Below are positions 7,601 to 16,652 of a stretch of 64,000 nt of DNA, one piece after another. Positions within the stretch are counted from its first letter, which is position 1; each line of letters opens with the position of its first letter. The position numbers and the translations under genes were made by a program. The DNA is from Amycolatopsis sp. WQ 127309. GTDB lineage: Bacteria; Actinomycetota; Actinomycetes; Mycobacteriales; Pseudonocardiaceae. Below the pieces are notes generated by a model. The model saw nothing but the letters and a program-made list of their open reading frames with translations. It did not search any database and was not told the DNA's origin. The stretch is from positions 11,049,001 to 11,113,000 of the forward strand of contig NZ_CP095481.1 of assembly GCF_023023025.1 (NCBI RefSeq). The letters run 5' to 3'.

Positions 7601-10442
7601 CGGCGGCGAGCCTGCGCAGCAGGTCGAGCGTGGTGCTCTCGGTGTCGGCGGCTTCCGCCTCGGCGGGCCGGGCACCGGCGGCAGCCTGCTCCGCGGCGAG
7701 CTCGGCGTCGATCGCCGGAGCCGCCTCGCAGGGGCTGGCCAGGAACCGGTAGACCCCGTCGGCGGGCAGTTCCCGGACCACGCGGCCGGCGAACAGCCGC
7801 TCCGGGGTGACCGGGGCGCCCAGCGCGAACGCCGCGCCCAGCACCCGCAGGACGGCGCCGAGGGAGGTGCTGTCGGTGTCGAACGCCAGTACCGGCGTCC
7901 GCGGTGCGATGTCCTCGAAGAGCCCGGTGAGCACCCGGCCGGGACCGACCTCGATCACCAGGTCGCTGCGTTCGGCGACCTTCGCGGCGGCCTCCCGGAA
8001 CCGGACCGGCTGCACGATCTGCTCGCACAGCAGCTCCGGCAGGTTCTCGGCGGCGTGCAGGACGTCGCCGGTCACCGTGGAGATCACCGGCCGCTGGAGC
8101 CGCTCGAAGCTGAACTCGCCGAGCCGCTCGATCATCGCGGTGGCGGCGGGTTCGACGGCCGGGGAGTGGAACGCGTGCGACACCTTGATCCGGGTCGCGC
8201 CGACGCCCTGGGCCTTGGCCAGTGCGACCACCCGGTCGACGGCCGCGATCGGTCCCGAGATCACCGTCTGCTGCGGCGCGTTGTAGCCCGCGATGACGAC
8301 GTCGGTGCCGAGCCCGAGCTCCTCGGTCCGGGACGGCGACGCGGCGATACCGGCCATCGCGCCCGTGCCGGGGCCGACCTCGGTCGCCATCACCCGGCCG
8401 CGGATCCTGGCCAGCTCGGCCACCTCGCGCTCGCCGACCGCGCCGGCCCAGTGCAGGGCGGTCAGTTCGCCGAGGCTGTGCCCGGTGGCGGAGCTCGCTT
8501 CGACGCCGAAGGCGCGAAGCACCCGCAGCCCGGCGAGGGAGCCGGTGACGATCCGCGGCTGGGCCACCTCGGTGGAGGCCTGGTCGCCGTCGGTCGGCAA
8601 CGCGGCCGCGTCGTAGAGCTCGCGGGCGACGTCGAACCGGCGGCGGACCGCGCTGTCCCCGCCGCGCCCGGATCCCTGGCCGGGGAAGAGGAACCCGATC
8701 CGCGGCGCGGTGGGCCGCGAGCTCGCGAAGATGCCGTCGGTGCTCTCGAACACCGAGTCGCCCTCTTCGAGCAGTTCGAGCAGCCGGGTGAGCTTGCGCT
8801 CGGCCTGCTCGGGGTTCGCGGCGACGACCGCGGCCCGGACCGGCTTGCCCGACAGCTCGGCGGCGAGGCTGCCGGCGAGGTCGGTCAGCTCGGCGAACGA
8901 CAGCTTCGGCACCGATTCGAGGAGCGCCGCGAGGCGTCCGCGCAGGGTGGCGACGTCGTCGGCGTCGAGCAGCAGCAGCTCGGCGTCCTGCCGGCCGGCG
9001 ACCAGGGCGCGGGAGCGCTCGTCGAGCTCGTCGCGGCGGGGCGCGTGCGGCCCCTCGGCCACGGTGACGTGCGAGTTGATCCCGCCGAAGCCCATCGCGG
9101 ACACGCCGGCGCGCACCGGGTGCTCCGCGGGCCACAGCTCGGCCTCGCTCGGCACGTACATCCGGGCCGCGTCGCCGGTCAGCGACTCGTGCGGGTCGAA
9201 GTGCCCGGTGCCGGGCGGGATGACCTGGTGGTAGACGGCCAGGGTGGCCTTGATCAGCCCGGCCACACCGGCCGCGGCCTTGGTGTGCCCGATGTTGCCC
9301 TTGATCGTGGACAGCGCCGCCGGCTTGGCCAGCGGGTCGGCGTCCCGGCGGGCGGTCGAGAGCGCCTCGATCTCGGTGGCGTCGCCGAGCGCGGTGCCGG
9401 TGCCGTGGCCTTCGAAGTAGGACACGGTCTCGACGCCGTAGCCGGCGCGGGTGTACGCGCGCTTCAGCGCCAGCCGGTGCCCGGCGGCCTCGGGCCGCGT
9501 GATGCCGCCCTTGCCGTCGGAGGACACGCCCCACCCGGTGACCGAGGCGTAGATCCGCTTGCCCTGCTCGATCGCGTCGCTTTCACGCATCAGCACGAGC
9601 ATGCCCGAGCCCTCGCCGGGCCAGAAGCCGTTGGAGTCGGCGTCGTAGACCTTCATGTCGCGCTTGGCCAGCGCGCCGGTCTTCGCGAACCCGATCACCT
9701 CGAACGGGTCGATGGAGAGGTCGACGCCGCCGGCGACGGCGACGTCCAGGTCGCCCTGCGTCAGGGCGTTGGCCGCGCTCACCACCGAAAGCAGCGAGGA
9801 GGAACAGGCGCCGTCGACGGTGTACCCGCCGCCGCCGAAGTCGAAGTGGTTGCAGACCCGCCCGGCGATGGTGTTCGCCAGGCCGCCGGCCAGGGTGTCC
9901 TCGTTGATCTCCGGGAACGGCGCCTTGTACTGGATTTCCAGCTCGCGCAGGAAGTCGCCGGTCTCGTCGTCGCCCCAGCCGCGCCCGGCCAGCGCCGCGG
10001 CGACGGTGCGCCGGACGTAGGGCCAGCGCAGGCGCATCACGTTGGCGCGGGAGAACTCACCCGTGAGGCTGTTGCCGATGACCACGCCGGTGGCGGGCTT
10101 CGACGTGCCTTCGCCTTCGGGGAACCCGGCGTCGGCCAGCGCTTGCGCGGCGACGTCGAGGGCGAGCCAGTGGGTCGTGTCGGTGGCCCGGAACGTGCTC
10201 CCGGCGACCTTGTGGGCGACCCGGTCGAACTCGTAGTCCCGCAGCACCGCGGCCTTCTGTGCGTAAAACCGGTCCGGTGCCTTGGGGTCCGGCGAATAGT
10301 AGTCTGCCCGATTCATCCGTTCGTCGGGCAGCCTGCGGAACGCCCGGCGACCGGCCAGTACGTTCTCCCAGAGCTCCTCCGGTGAACCCGCGTCCGGGTA
10401 CCGGAGACCGATACCCACGATCGAAATCCGCTCACCGCTCAT
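4617..10442 (-). CDS. Enediyne iterative type I polyketide synthase (PksE)
   Basis: 1941 residues with the enediyne PKS order KS-AT-ACP-KR-DH-PPTase. The KS has Cys213 (DGACSSS), His346 (EGHGTGT) and His386 (GNIGHT). The AT has Ser656 in GHSLGE. The ACP carries the DDLHLSSITVGQ phosphopantetheine motif (Ser970/971). The KR has an NADPH loop TGGGKGIT. The DH has DHLLDGQLLFPAVLG. The C-terminal 200 residues contain CDIE and WSALECVRK, the Mg-binding and catalytic motifs of a built-in phosphopantetheinyl transferase. It makes a linear polyene from acetate units, released by the thioesterase next door. Length and domain order match the family exactly, with no missing catalytic residue. This gene defines the locus as an enediyne cluster. 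Confidence 0.97.
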   Translation of the reverse strand: MSGERISIVGIGLRYPDAGSPEELWENVLAGRRAFRRLPDERMNRADYYSPDPKAPDRFYAQKAAVLRDYEFDRVAHKVAGSTFRATDTTHWLALDVAAQALADAGFPEGEGTSKPATGVVIGNSLTGEFSRANVMRLRWPYVRRTVAAALAGRGWGDDETGDFLRELEIQYKAPFPEINEDTLAGGLANTIAGRVCNHFDFGGGGYTVDGACSSSLLSVVSAANALTQGDLDVAVAGGVDLSIDPFEVIGFAKTGALAKRDMKVYDADSNGFWPGEGSGMLVLMRESDAIEQGKRIYASVTGWGVSSDGKGGITRPEAAGHRLALKRAYTRAGYGVETVSYFEGHGTGTALGDATEIEALSTARRDADPLAKPAALSTIKGNIGHTKAAAGVAGLIKATLAVYHQVIPPGTGHFDPHESLTGDAARMYVPSEAELWPAEHPVRAGVSAMGFGGINSHVTVAEGPHAPRRDELDERSRALVAGRQDAELLLLDADDVATLRGRLAALLESVPKLSFAELTDLAGSLAAELSGKPVRAAVVAANPEQAERKLTRLLELLEEGDSVFESTDGIFASSRPTAPRIGFLFPGQGSGRGGDSAVRRRFDVARELYDAAALPTDGDQASTEVAQPRIVTGSLAGLRVLRAFGVEASSATGHSLGELTALHWAGAVGEREVAELARIRGRVMATEVGPGTGAMAGIAASPSRTEELGLGTDVVIAGYNAPQQTVISGPIAAVDRVVALAKAQGVGATRIKVSHAFHSPAVEPAATAMIERLGEFSFERLQRPVISTVTGDVLHAAENLPELLCEQIVQPVRFREAAAKVAERSDLVIEVGPGRVLTGLFEDIAPRTPVLAFDTDSTSLGAVLRVLGAAFALGAPVTPERLFAGRVVRELPADGVYRFLASPCEAAPAIDAELAAEQAAAGARPAEAEAADTESTTLDLLRRLAAERVELPLETVTADTHPLDDLHLSSITVGQLVNDVTRALGRPALEGMPNFATVCLGDLAEMIDELAQTAKPADAAGKGEAPGIGPWVRPFAVEYLPAALPAADLPSGTVSAQWQVFSTPGNPLAEPLRTALARSGAGEGVLLCLPTDCDAGHVGLFLEAGRALMAAPNGTRFVVVHHGYGASGLAKTLRLEDPSAKTTIVDLADPTPAEPAAIDRAVTTVVAEVAATTDFVEARYGSDGGRTVPRLVGLPAAASGPIPETLDSTDVMLVTGGGKGITAESALALAKDSGAKLALLGRSDPETDPELLENLDRMEAAGIRYVYERADVTDAAQIAGVVARVEAELGPVTAVMHGAGRNEPAALFSLTEDAFRKTIAPKIDGLNAVLDAVDQDRIKLLVTFGSIIGRAGLRGEAHYSTANDWMTEATLRFGREHPRARAIALEWSVWSGTGMGEKLGVVSALMRDGITPIPLDEGITILRQLLSDPATPPVLVICGRMNGLPTLPIQRRELPLTRFIDRTVVHYPGVELITEAELSAGSDPYLTDHLLDGQLLFPAVLGMEAMTQVASATVGRGGTPVLEGVEFLRPIIVSPGKSTTIRLAALARDADTVDVVIRSDETGFSADHFRARLNFARPESLGETTLRDVALPSVPVDPIRELYGSVLFQGKRFQRVLGYRRASARHAVAEISTSANVAWFAPFLPQDKLLADPGTRDAMMHAIQCCIPDATLLPQSIEKLYLAAPGEQHDEYVLLDARERSQDGDSYVYDLDVRNPDGTLVERWEGLMLRAVRKRDGAGPWVPSMLGAYLERACERLLGGRRSVVLEPDPADRVCEGIAERRVQTALAASRSLDRPVEVRYRPDGKPEIDGAEVTASHTAQLTLAVTGSGQLTCDIESAIERTDEDWTGLLGEELVAVGRLLAADTGEPVAVANTRVWSALECVRKTGGMTQALTVRRVEADGWALLACGDALIATWSTTVDDRPAPVVFAVLHAEGNRE

Positions 10443-10595
10443 GCCACCGCACTCCCACTGGCTACTCGTGCCCCGATTACCGGCCCCGGTTCAGCATGAC
10501 CCGGTGTTCCGGTCGTGTCTTCTTTCTGCATGCCCGCGGTCACCGGGACAGCACCCGGCGACACGCATCCTCGAATTCGCCCGATCCGGTACCGC

Positions 10596-11390
10596 TCAGC
10601 GGCCGAACTGGCCTGGCGTCCGGCCTTCGCCGGCCGGCCCGCGGTACGCCTGCGCGATGTCGAGCCAGCCGTCGGCCAGCGCTCCCTCGGCGCGCACGTC
10701 GAGGTCGTCGCGGTGCCGCCGGCGGGTGACCAGCAAGCAGAAGTCCTCGGCCGAACCGGTGATCCGCTCCGGCGAGTCTTCCGGCCCGAACGTCCACAGC
10801 GCGCCCGAGGGCCCGGTGATCTCGAACCGGAACTCGGTCTCCGGCGGTGTCAGGTTCCGGGCCTGGTAACCGAAGTCCCAGACGCGGACGGCGAACCCGA
10901 CCAGGTGCCGCAGCCGGTCGGTGCGCACCGGCGTCACGCCGAGCGCGTCGGCGATGTCCTGCCCGTGCCCGAACAGCTCCATCATCCCGGCGCACGCGAG
11001 GACGTACGGCGGCAGCGGGTTCACCAGCCACGGCACGAGCTGGTCGCCCGGCACCGCGGCGAGTGCCTTGATCGCGGTGTCCCGCTCGCCGCGCCACTTG
11101 GCCAGCAGCACTTCGCCCGGGTCGGTTTCGAACTCCTTCAGCGCGGCCTCGACCGCCGCGTCGAGGCCGCCGGTGAGCGACTTCGTCATCGCGACGAACG
11201 CTTCCGGCTGCGCCGAGGCGAAGCCGGCGATGCGCAGGATGAAGGTGAGGTGGGCGATCTGCTCCCGGACCCGCCAGCCCGGCGCGGGCGACGGGGTCTC
11301 CCACCCGGTCTCGGTGAGGCCGGCCACGAGCGCGTCGACCTCGGCGGCCTCGGCGGTCAGGTCGGCGAGCACAGCCGTCGTGTCAGTCAC
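10596..11390 (-). CDS. TIGR03083/03084-type DinB-like protein (enediyne E11-like)
   Basis: 264 residues from a GTG start. It belongs to the mycothiol-dependent maleylpyruvate isomerase/DinB superfamily: GWRVREQIAHLT supplies the first metal-binding His, and ELFGHGQDIADALG supplies the Glu-x3-His pair. All three expected metal ligands are therefore present. Members are thiol-dependent isomerases or transferases, or of unknown function. Size and position fit E11, one of the conserved unknowns of nine-membered enediyne clusters. It is in line with the GMC oxidoreductase gene (25 bases apart), with 153 bases before the PKS start. Two related proteins are encoded at 23520 and 49854. Confidence 0.8.
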   Translation of the reverse strand: MTDTTAVLADLTAEAAEVDALVAGLTETGWETPSPAPGWRVREQIAHLTFILRIAGFASAQPEAFVAMTKSLTGGLDAAVEAALKEFETDPGEVLLAKWRGERDTAIKALAAVPGDQLVPWLVNPLPPYVLACAGMMELFGHGQDIADALGVTPVRTDRLRHLVGFAVRVWDFGYQARNLTPPETEFRFEITGPSGALWTFGPEDSPERITGSAEDFCLLVTRRRHRDDLDVRAEGALADGWLDIAQAYRGPAGEGRTPGQFGR

Positions 11391-11415
11391 GTTGTTCCGT
11401 CCTCTCGTTCGGGGT

Positions 11416-13068
11416 TCAGCTGCCGGCCACGAGGTCCAGTTTGGACACCGCGCGCCGGCCGGTGATGGAGCCGTCGGGAGCGGGCGCGCCGTAGGTGACG
11501 GCGACACCGCGCTCGTTCAGGGCGCGGACGATGCCGGGCACGGACCGCTCGGCGAGCGCGGCGATCGTCATGGCGGGGTTCACCGTCAGCGCGCCGGGAA
11601 CCGAAGCGCTGTCGGTGACGAAGATGCCCGCGTGATCGCGCAGCTCGTGGTTCGGGTGCAGCGCGGACGTCGCCGCGTCGTCACCGATGCGGCACGACGA
11701 CAGCGGGTGCACGGTGTAGGCGCCCACGACGTCGTTGGTCCACGGCGCGACCTTCGCCAGGCCGTCCTTCTCGATGATGGCCTTGCAGTCGGCGTCGGCC
11801 AGGGCCCAGCCGCGCAGGGTGTTCGGCGTCGGGTCGTAGCGCAACGGCCCGCGGCCGAGCATCTGCTGCGAGATCCGGTACGCGTTCCCGGTCGGCGGCG
11901 GGGTGCCGAAGACGCCTTCGTTGTCGTCCTCGGTCATCAGGAAGATCGTCAGCCAGTTCGACCACTGCTTGAGGATTTCCTTCTTCTCCGCGCCGAACCA
12001 GCGCGGCTCCTCGCCACCGGGCGCCTGCGCGAGGATCGTGCCGAGCCCGGGCGGGAAGTACAGCTGCTCCAGCGAGTACCGCTCGTACTCGGGCAGCGAG
12101 CCGTCGAGCTTGTCCCAGTTCGCCACGGTCGGGCCCTTGCCGATGTGGTTCGCGGCGTAGACGGCACCGTCCTCACGGGACAGTCCGAGCACCTCGCGCA
12201 CGCGGTCCTCGTCGATGATGGCCGTGTTGAGCCGCTCCCCGTTGCCGGAGAAGTACCGGCCGACCCCGTGCGGCATCCGGCCCAGCGACGCCTCTGACCG
12301 CTGCAGGATCACCGGCGTCGCCCCGGCGCCGGCGGCGATGATGACGACCTTCGCCTCGATCACGCCGGAACCGTTGTGGATGCGGTAGTCCTCTTCGTCG
12401 ATCAGGTCGTAGTGGACGCGGTAGCCGCCGTCTTCGGTCCGCTCCAGCCGCTCCACCTCGTGCAGCGGCCGGATCTGCGCGCCGTGCGCCAGCGCGGCGG
12501 GCAGGTAGTTCGTCAGCATCGAGCGCTTCGCGTCGAACCGGCAGCCGGCCATCTGGAAGTTGCAGTTGGTGCAGCGGGCGTTGTCCACCGCCACCGGGGC
12601 CGGGTTCGCCGTGCGGCCCGAGTGGTTGCAGGCCGCGGCCCACAGCCCACCGGCGTAGCTGACGTCGTTCCAGTCCTGGCGCGACACCGGGATCGACTCG
12701 TCGACCCGGTCGTACCACGGCTCGAGCGAGTCGCGGCTGATCTCCGCCGGCCACATGCGGCGGCCGATGCTGCCCTGGCGGTCGAAGACGAACTTCGGCG
12801 CCCGCGGCATCGCGGCGAAGTACACCACGCTCCCGCCGCCGACGCAGTTGCCGCCGAGCACGCTCATCCCGTCGCCGGCGACGAAGTCGAACACCCGGGT
12901 GTAGCTCGACCCGAGCATGTAGTCGTGCTCGAACTCGTCCGCGGCCAGCCACGGCCCGCGCTCGAGCACCACGACCTTGGCTCCGCCCGCGGCGAGGTGG
13001 TAGGCCGGGATCGACCCGCCGAAGCCGCTGCCGACGATGACGACGTCGGTCTTCTCGATCGCGCTCAT
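11416..13068 (-). CDS. GMC-family FAD oxidoreductase (enediyne E9-like)
   Basis: 550 residues. An N-terminal Rossmann motif GSGFGGSIPA binds FAD, followed by VVLERGPW. A middle cysteine cluster CTNCNFQMAGC resembles that of long-chain alcohol and cholesterol oxidase-type GMC enzymes. The C-terminal VNPAMTIAALAERS is the conserved GMC substrate-site region. It should oxidise an alcohol to a carbonyl. Size and neighbourhood match E9 of nine-membered enediyne clusters. It starts within the stop of the 185-aa gene upstream (ATGA overlap), which suggests the two proteins form a complex, as GMC dehydrogenases often have a small partner subunit. Confidence 0.85.
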   Translation of the reverse strand: MSAIEKTDVVIVGSGFGGSIPAYHLAAGGAKVVVLERGPWLAADEFEHDYMLGSSYTRVFDFVAGDGMSVLGGNCVGGGSVVYFAAMPRAPKFVFDRQGSIGRRMWPAEISRDSLEPWYDRVDESIPVSRQDWNDVSYAGGLWAAACNHSGRTANPAPVAVDNARCTNCNFQMAGCRFDAKRSMLTNYLPAALAHGAQIRPLHEVERLERTEDGGYRVHYDLIDEEDYRIHNGSGVIEAKVVIIAAGAGATPVILQRSEASLGRMPHGVGRYFSGNGERLNTAIIDEDRVREVLGLSREDGAVYAANHIGKGPTVANWDKLDGSLPEYERYSLEQLYFPPGLGTILAQAPGGEEPRWFGAEKKEILKQWSNWLTIFLMTEDDNEGVFGTPPPTGNAYRISQQMLGRGPLRYDPTPNTLRGWALADADCKAIIEKDGLAKVAPWTNDVVGAYTVHPLSSCRIGDDAATSALHPNHELRDHAGIFVTDSASVPGALTVNPAMTIAALAERSVPGIVRALNERGVAVTYGAPAPDGSITGRRAVSKLDLVAGS

Positions 13069-13622
13069 GCGGGACTCCCCGAAGGTGTGGTGTCGGGATG
13101 CGGCTCGGCCAGCTTGCGGCCGTAGGAGAACTTCGGGAACCGCCACAGGCCGTCGGCGTCCGGCAGCCGGTAGCCCAGCGCGAGCAGGCCGGGGTGCCCG
13201 GCCGCCAGCGCTTCGGCGGTGTGCCGGTGCGGGGCGGTGTCGTAGGCCATGTTGCAGAACAGGGCCAGGCTGACCCAGCCCTCCTTCTCCGGGTGACCCG
13301 GCTTCGTCAGCCGGGTCACCAGGGCACGCCGGTGCTCGTACGGCAGCGCGACGAACGGCGGCAGGTCGGAGTCGAGCTCCAGCTCGACCTCACCCGCGTA
13401 GGTCTTCGCGTGGTCGTTGAGCGACTGCGCGAGGTACGGCAGGCCGGCGGTGATGCCGGTGGCGTCGTAGTTCAGCAGCTCCAGCGCGCCCGCCTCGACC
13501 GCGCCGGCCCCCGGGGAAACCCCGGCCACCGCGTGGTCGTCCGGGGAGCGTTTCTCCCCCGGCACGATCGTGTCGGCGTACGCCTCCAGGGTCAGCACCT
13601 GGACTTCTTCTTCGCTGGCCAC
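13065..13622 (-). CDS. Small partner of the GMC oxidoreductase (enediyne E8-like)
   Basis: 185 residues, soluble and mostly helical. It resembles small subunits of GMC-type dehydrogenases (gluconate 2-dehydrogenase subunit 3-like/DUF5987) in size, in the opening LTLEAYADTIVPG and in being coupled to a GMC enzyme. No catalytic motif is evident. The stop codon overlaps the ATG of the oxidoreductase. Unlike the classic small subunits it has no twin-arginine signal, so the pair should work in the cytoplasm. Assignment as E8 of the enediyne core rests on position and size. Confidence 0.65.
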   Translation of the reverse strand: MASEEEVQVLTLEAYADTIVPGEKRSPDDHAVAGVSPGAGAVEAGALELLNYDATGITAGLPYLAQSLNDHAKTYAGEVELELDSDLPPFVALPYEHRRALVTRLTKPGHPEKEGWVSLALFCNMAYDTAPHRHTAEALAAGHPGLLALGYRLPDADGLWRFPKFSYGRKLAEPHPDTTPSGSPA

Positions 13623-13675
13623 CGGCCTGCCTCCTCACTGTCCGAAGCGGAGAGTTGCGTTCCGCGTTTCCGGGA

Positions 13676-14674
13676 TCACGCCGCGAGCGGCTTCTCGTCA
13701 CCGGCCGGGACGGGCGGTGCCGCGGTGAGCTTCGCTTTCTGCTCGGCCTGCTCGGCCTCGAACTTGATCCGCGACTTGTTCGAGAAGTGCAGGCCCCACA
13801 GGAAGAGCCCGCGGATCAGGCACACCGACGCGGTGGCGAAGAACAACCCGTAGGCGATGTGCGCGGCGGTGAAGAAGCCGTACATCATCGCGACACCGGC
13901 GCCGAAGGCGAACTGCGAAGCCGGCTTCGACGGCGTGGTGCCCGGGTCGGTCACCATGTAGTTCGTGTAGAGCACGAACGCGATCCCGGTGCCCATCGCC
14001 AGCGCGCCCGGGATGGCCGTGCCGAAGAGCACCCCACGCAGGACGGCCTGGATGACGAAGAACGACAGCCAGCCCCCGATCAGCCACATCCGGCCGGTCA
14101 GCAGCGAGTTGAGCACCGTGCCCGAGATCAGGATGATCGCCACGATCAGCCAGCCGATCCAGGTGTCGACCTTCTCCGAGAAGTGGTACGGCGGCGTCAT
14201 GTTGACCCACGGGAACACCAGCAGCATCACGGTGATGCCGAAGTTCGACGGGTTCATGTAGTGCCGCATCCGGCCGAACACCGGCGCCTGCAGGACCCAC
14301 TTGGTGCCGACCGCGACGATGACACCGAAGATCATCGCCCAGATGTGGTCGTTGACGTAGGTCAGCATGTTCAGGGCCAGCGCGGTGATGTGCGCCGGGA
14401 ACAGGAACTCCACCAGGCCCTTGAACCCGCCGCCGCGGTAGCGGACGGGCCGGTTCGTCACGCGGGCGTTGATGGTCTCCAGCACGATTTCCGTGGTGTA
14501 GGAGACCGCCAGCGCGACGAGCGGGTAGAGCCACGGCTGCTCGAACCCGAGCACGGTGTAGCCGAGGATGTTGAAGATCGAGATCGAGATGGCGAAGCGG
14601 CGCAGGGCCGTGATGACCTTGTTGGTCCGCTTCGGCGGTGCAGTGTCCACTTTGGTCGTTATGGGCGTCACCAT
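13676..14674 (-). CDS. Enediyne membrane protein UnbU (E5 type, RnfD-like)
   Basis: 332 residues, with about eight to ten hydrophobic segments between residues 25 and 300 and a charged C-terminal tail. The conserved stretch HYMNPSNFGITVMLLVFPWV is typical of UnbU, a member of the RnfB/RnfD-like membrane family that accompanies nearly all enediyne PKSs. RnfD relatives carry flavin and move electrons across the membrane, so a redox role in core maturation is plausible but unproven. It lies 4 bases after UnbV in the core operon. Confidence 0.9.
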   Translation of the reverse strand: MVTPITTKVDTAPPKRTNKVITALRRFAISISIFNILGYTVLGFEQPWLYPLVALAVSYTTEIVLETINARVTNRPVRYRGGGFKGLVEFLFPAHITALALNMLTYVNDHIWAMIFGVIVAVGTKWVLQAPVFGRMRHYMNPSNFGITVMLLVFPWVNMTPPYHFSEKVDTWIGWLIVAIILISGTVLNSLLTGRMWLIGGWLSFFVIQAVLRGVLFGTAIPGALAMGTGIAFVLYTNYMVTDPGTTPSKPASQFAFGAGVAMMYGFFTAAHIAYGLFFATASVCLIRGLFLWGLHFSNKSRIKFEAEQAEQKAKLTAAPPVPAGDEKPLAA

Positions 14675-14678
14675 GACG

Positions 14679-16652
14679 TCACATCTCTTCCTTCGCCTGG
14701 GTACCGAGCTGGTACATGTGGCAGCCCGGTGCGAGCTTCAGGTCCTGCGTGCGCAGCTGCCCGGTGCGGTCCCGCCACTGCAGGTGCACCGCCAGCGGAC
14801 CGGTGACGTCGGCGCCGAGGCCGATCTGGACGTCGAAGCTGCGGCGGCCGGAGTGCCCGCTGCTGCCGTCGACGCGGCCGACGTACTTCTTGCCGTCCGC
14901 CGTGGTCACGGTGGCCTCGGCGCCGATCGCCGGCGAACCGGCCGACGGCAGGGGCCCGGGCGCCACGGGGGCGTCGGTGGTCAGCTTCAGCTGCAGGAAC
15001 TTGCCGGTCTTCGGGCTGTCGTTGTGGTAGTAGATCGGCTGCTCCCACTGCCGCGCGACGGCGAAGTCCGGCAGGCCGTCACCGTCCGCGTCGCCGACGC
15101 CGATGCCGCGGGTGGGCACCGGGACCGCCAGGCCCAGGTTCGGCGCGAGGTCGACGTAGGTGCCGTCCGCGCGCTTGACGAAGAAGTGCAGCGTCTGGTC
15201 GCCGGCGAGGTCGTCGCCGGGACGGGCGTTCGGCCACCAGAACGGGTTCGACGTCACGCCGTCGTTGGCCACGGCCAGCTCCTGCAGCTGCGGCCAGCGG
15301 TTGACCTGGCCCTTGATGAAGCCGGTGGCCTGGGCGATCTGGACGTCACCGCTGTTGTTGAAGTCCTCGATCTTCGGGTCCCAGCCCCAGCCGGACCACG
15401 CCGTGCGCGTCTCGCCGCTCTCGTCGTGGAACGGGGCCACGCCCTGCTGCAGCTGGCTGCGCAGGTCCGTGAGGTCCTTGGCGGTGTTCACGAACTGGTA
15501 GTTCGACTCTTCGACACCCCACGAGGTGGTGATGTTGCTGACGAAGATGTCGTACAGCCCGTCGTGGTTGAAGTCGCCGAAGTCGACACCCATGCCCTTG
15601 AACGAGTCGTTCCCGAGCACCTTCGACTTCGGGTCGGTGAACCCGCGGACCCCGGTGACCTCGCCGAACTCGATGCTGCCCGGCTTGGACTTGTTGTAGA
15701 GCAGGTGGTCGTGCCCGAAGTCGTTGGCGATGTAGAGCTCCGGCAGGCCGTCGGCGTCGATGTCGGTGGCGCTCGCGCCCAGCGACCAGCCGGAGCGGGC
15801 GTTCGCCGGGATGGCCGTCGAAGAGTCCACGAAGGACACCGACGGGTTCGTCCCCGCGGTGGCCCCGGTCCAGCGGTAGATGAACTTGCCGCCGCCGTTG
15901 TTCGCGTGCGACATCGACTGGTTCATCGTGATGCCGCCGTCGGCGTTCGGGTCCAGGACCTTGCTGTCCGGGAAGTAGTTGCCGATGAAGACGTCCACGT
16001 GGCCGTCACCGTCGAAGTCGCCGATGGTGGCCGCGTTGGTGTTCCACAGCGGGCCGTTGTACTTCCCGTCGGGGCCGCGCAGGTTGCCCGGCACCAGCTC
16101 GGTCGGCTGGAACGCCGCGGGGGACAGCTTGGTGGCGCCGGCCTTCTGCAGGAACACGACCGGCGTGCGCCCCCAGTAGTAGGCCATGACGTCCATCCGG
16201 CCGTCTTCGTTGAAGTCGCCGGGAACGCAGCCCATCGGGGCCATGTAGTCCCACGTCGGCAACGGCGCCGGGTCGAGCGCGAACGGCGCGTAGCGGTCCT
16301 GGCCCTGGCCCGGCACCGGCGTGACCACGACCTGGTCACTGCGCGGGTCGACCAGGCAGATGTCGTTGGCCAGGCCGTCACCGTCGAGGTCGTTCATCGC
16401 GATGCCGGCGCCGGTCGAGGACATCCAGGCCGAAATGTGCTCGTACTGCTTGTTCAGCGTCCGGACGTTCTGCGACTTCGCCGCGGCGGGCAGCGCGATC
16501 GTCATGGGCGTGAAGTGGAATTGGGCTGCCAGCTGGTCCTGCTCGGCGGCCGAGACGCTCGGCAGGCGCGCGACGAAGAACATCGTCAGCACCAGCGCGA
16601 TCGCCACGATGCCCGCCAGCTGCCGGCGCAGCCAGCGCGAGGTCGCGGTCAT
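14679..16652 (-). CDS. Enediyne protein UnbV (E4 type, FG-GAP repeats and ASPIC domain)
   Basis: 657 residues. One N-terminal hydrophobic segment (about residues 13-31) would export or anchor it outside the membrane. At least six calcium-binding FG-GAP-like repeats follow (DLDGDGLAND, DFNEDGRMD, DFDGDGHVD, DIDADGLPE, DFNHDGLYD, DADGDGLPD), forming a beta-propeller. The last 110 residues (GAEATVTTADGKKYVGRVDG and following) are the UnbV/ASPIC domain. The family is conserved with enediyne PKSs; its function is unknown. The start overlaps the stop of the DUF1702 gene upstream by four bases, so it is translationally coupled. Confidence 0.92.
   Translation of the reverse strand: MTATSRWLRRQLAGIVAIALVLTMFFVARLPSVSAAEQDQLAAQFHFTPMTIALPAAAKSQNVRTLNKQYEHISAWMSSTGAGIAMNDLDGDGLANDICLVDPRSDQVVVTPVPGQGQDRYAPFALDPAPLPTWDYMAPMGCVPGDFNEDGRMDVMAYYWGRTPVVFLQKAGATKLSPAAFQPTELVPGNLRGPDGKYNGPLWNTNAATIGDFDGDGHVDVFIGNYFPDSKVLDPNADGGITMNQSMSHANNGGGKFIYRWTGATAGTNPSVSFVDSSTAIPANARSGWSLGASATDIDADGLPELYIANDFGHDHLLYNKSKPGSIEFGEVTGVRGFTDPKSKVLGNDSFKGMGVDFGDFNHDGLYDIFVSNITTSWGVEESNYQFVNTAKDLTDLRSQLQQGVAPFHDESGETRTAWSGWGWDPKIEDFNNSGDVQIAQATGFIKGQVNRWPQLQELAVANDGVTSNPFWWPNARPGDDLAGDQTLHFFVKRADGTYVDLAPNLGLAVPVPTRGIGVGDADGDGLPDFAVARQWEQPIYYHNDSPKTGKFLQLKLTTDAPVAPGPLPSAGSPAIGAEATVTTADGKKYVGRVDGSSGHSGRRSFDVQIGLGADVTGPLAVHLQWRDRTGQLRTQDLKLAPGCHMYQLGTQAKEEM

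Noticed and set aside
4638..10385. Plus-strand open frame of 1915 codons opposite the PKS
   Set aside because: It is the mirror of a perfect enediyne PKS, is rich in Arg, Gly and Val runs, has no recognisable domain and no ribosome site. It is an artefact of GC-biased third positions.
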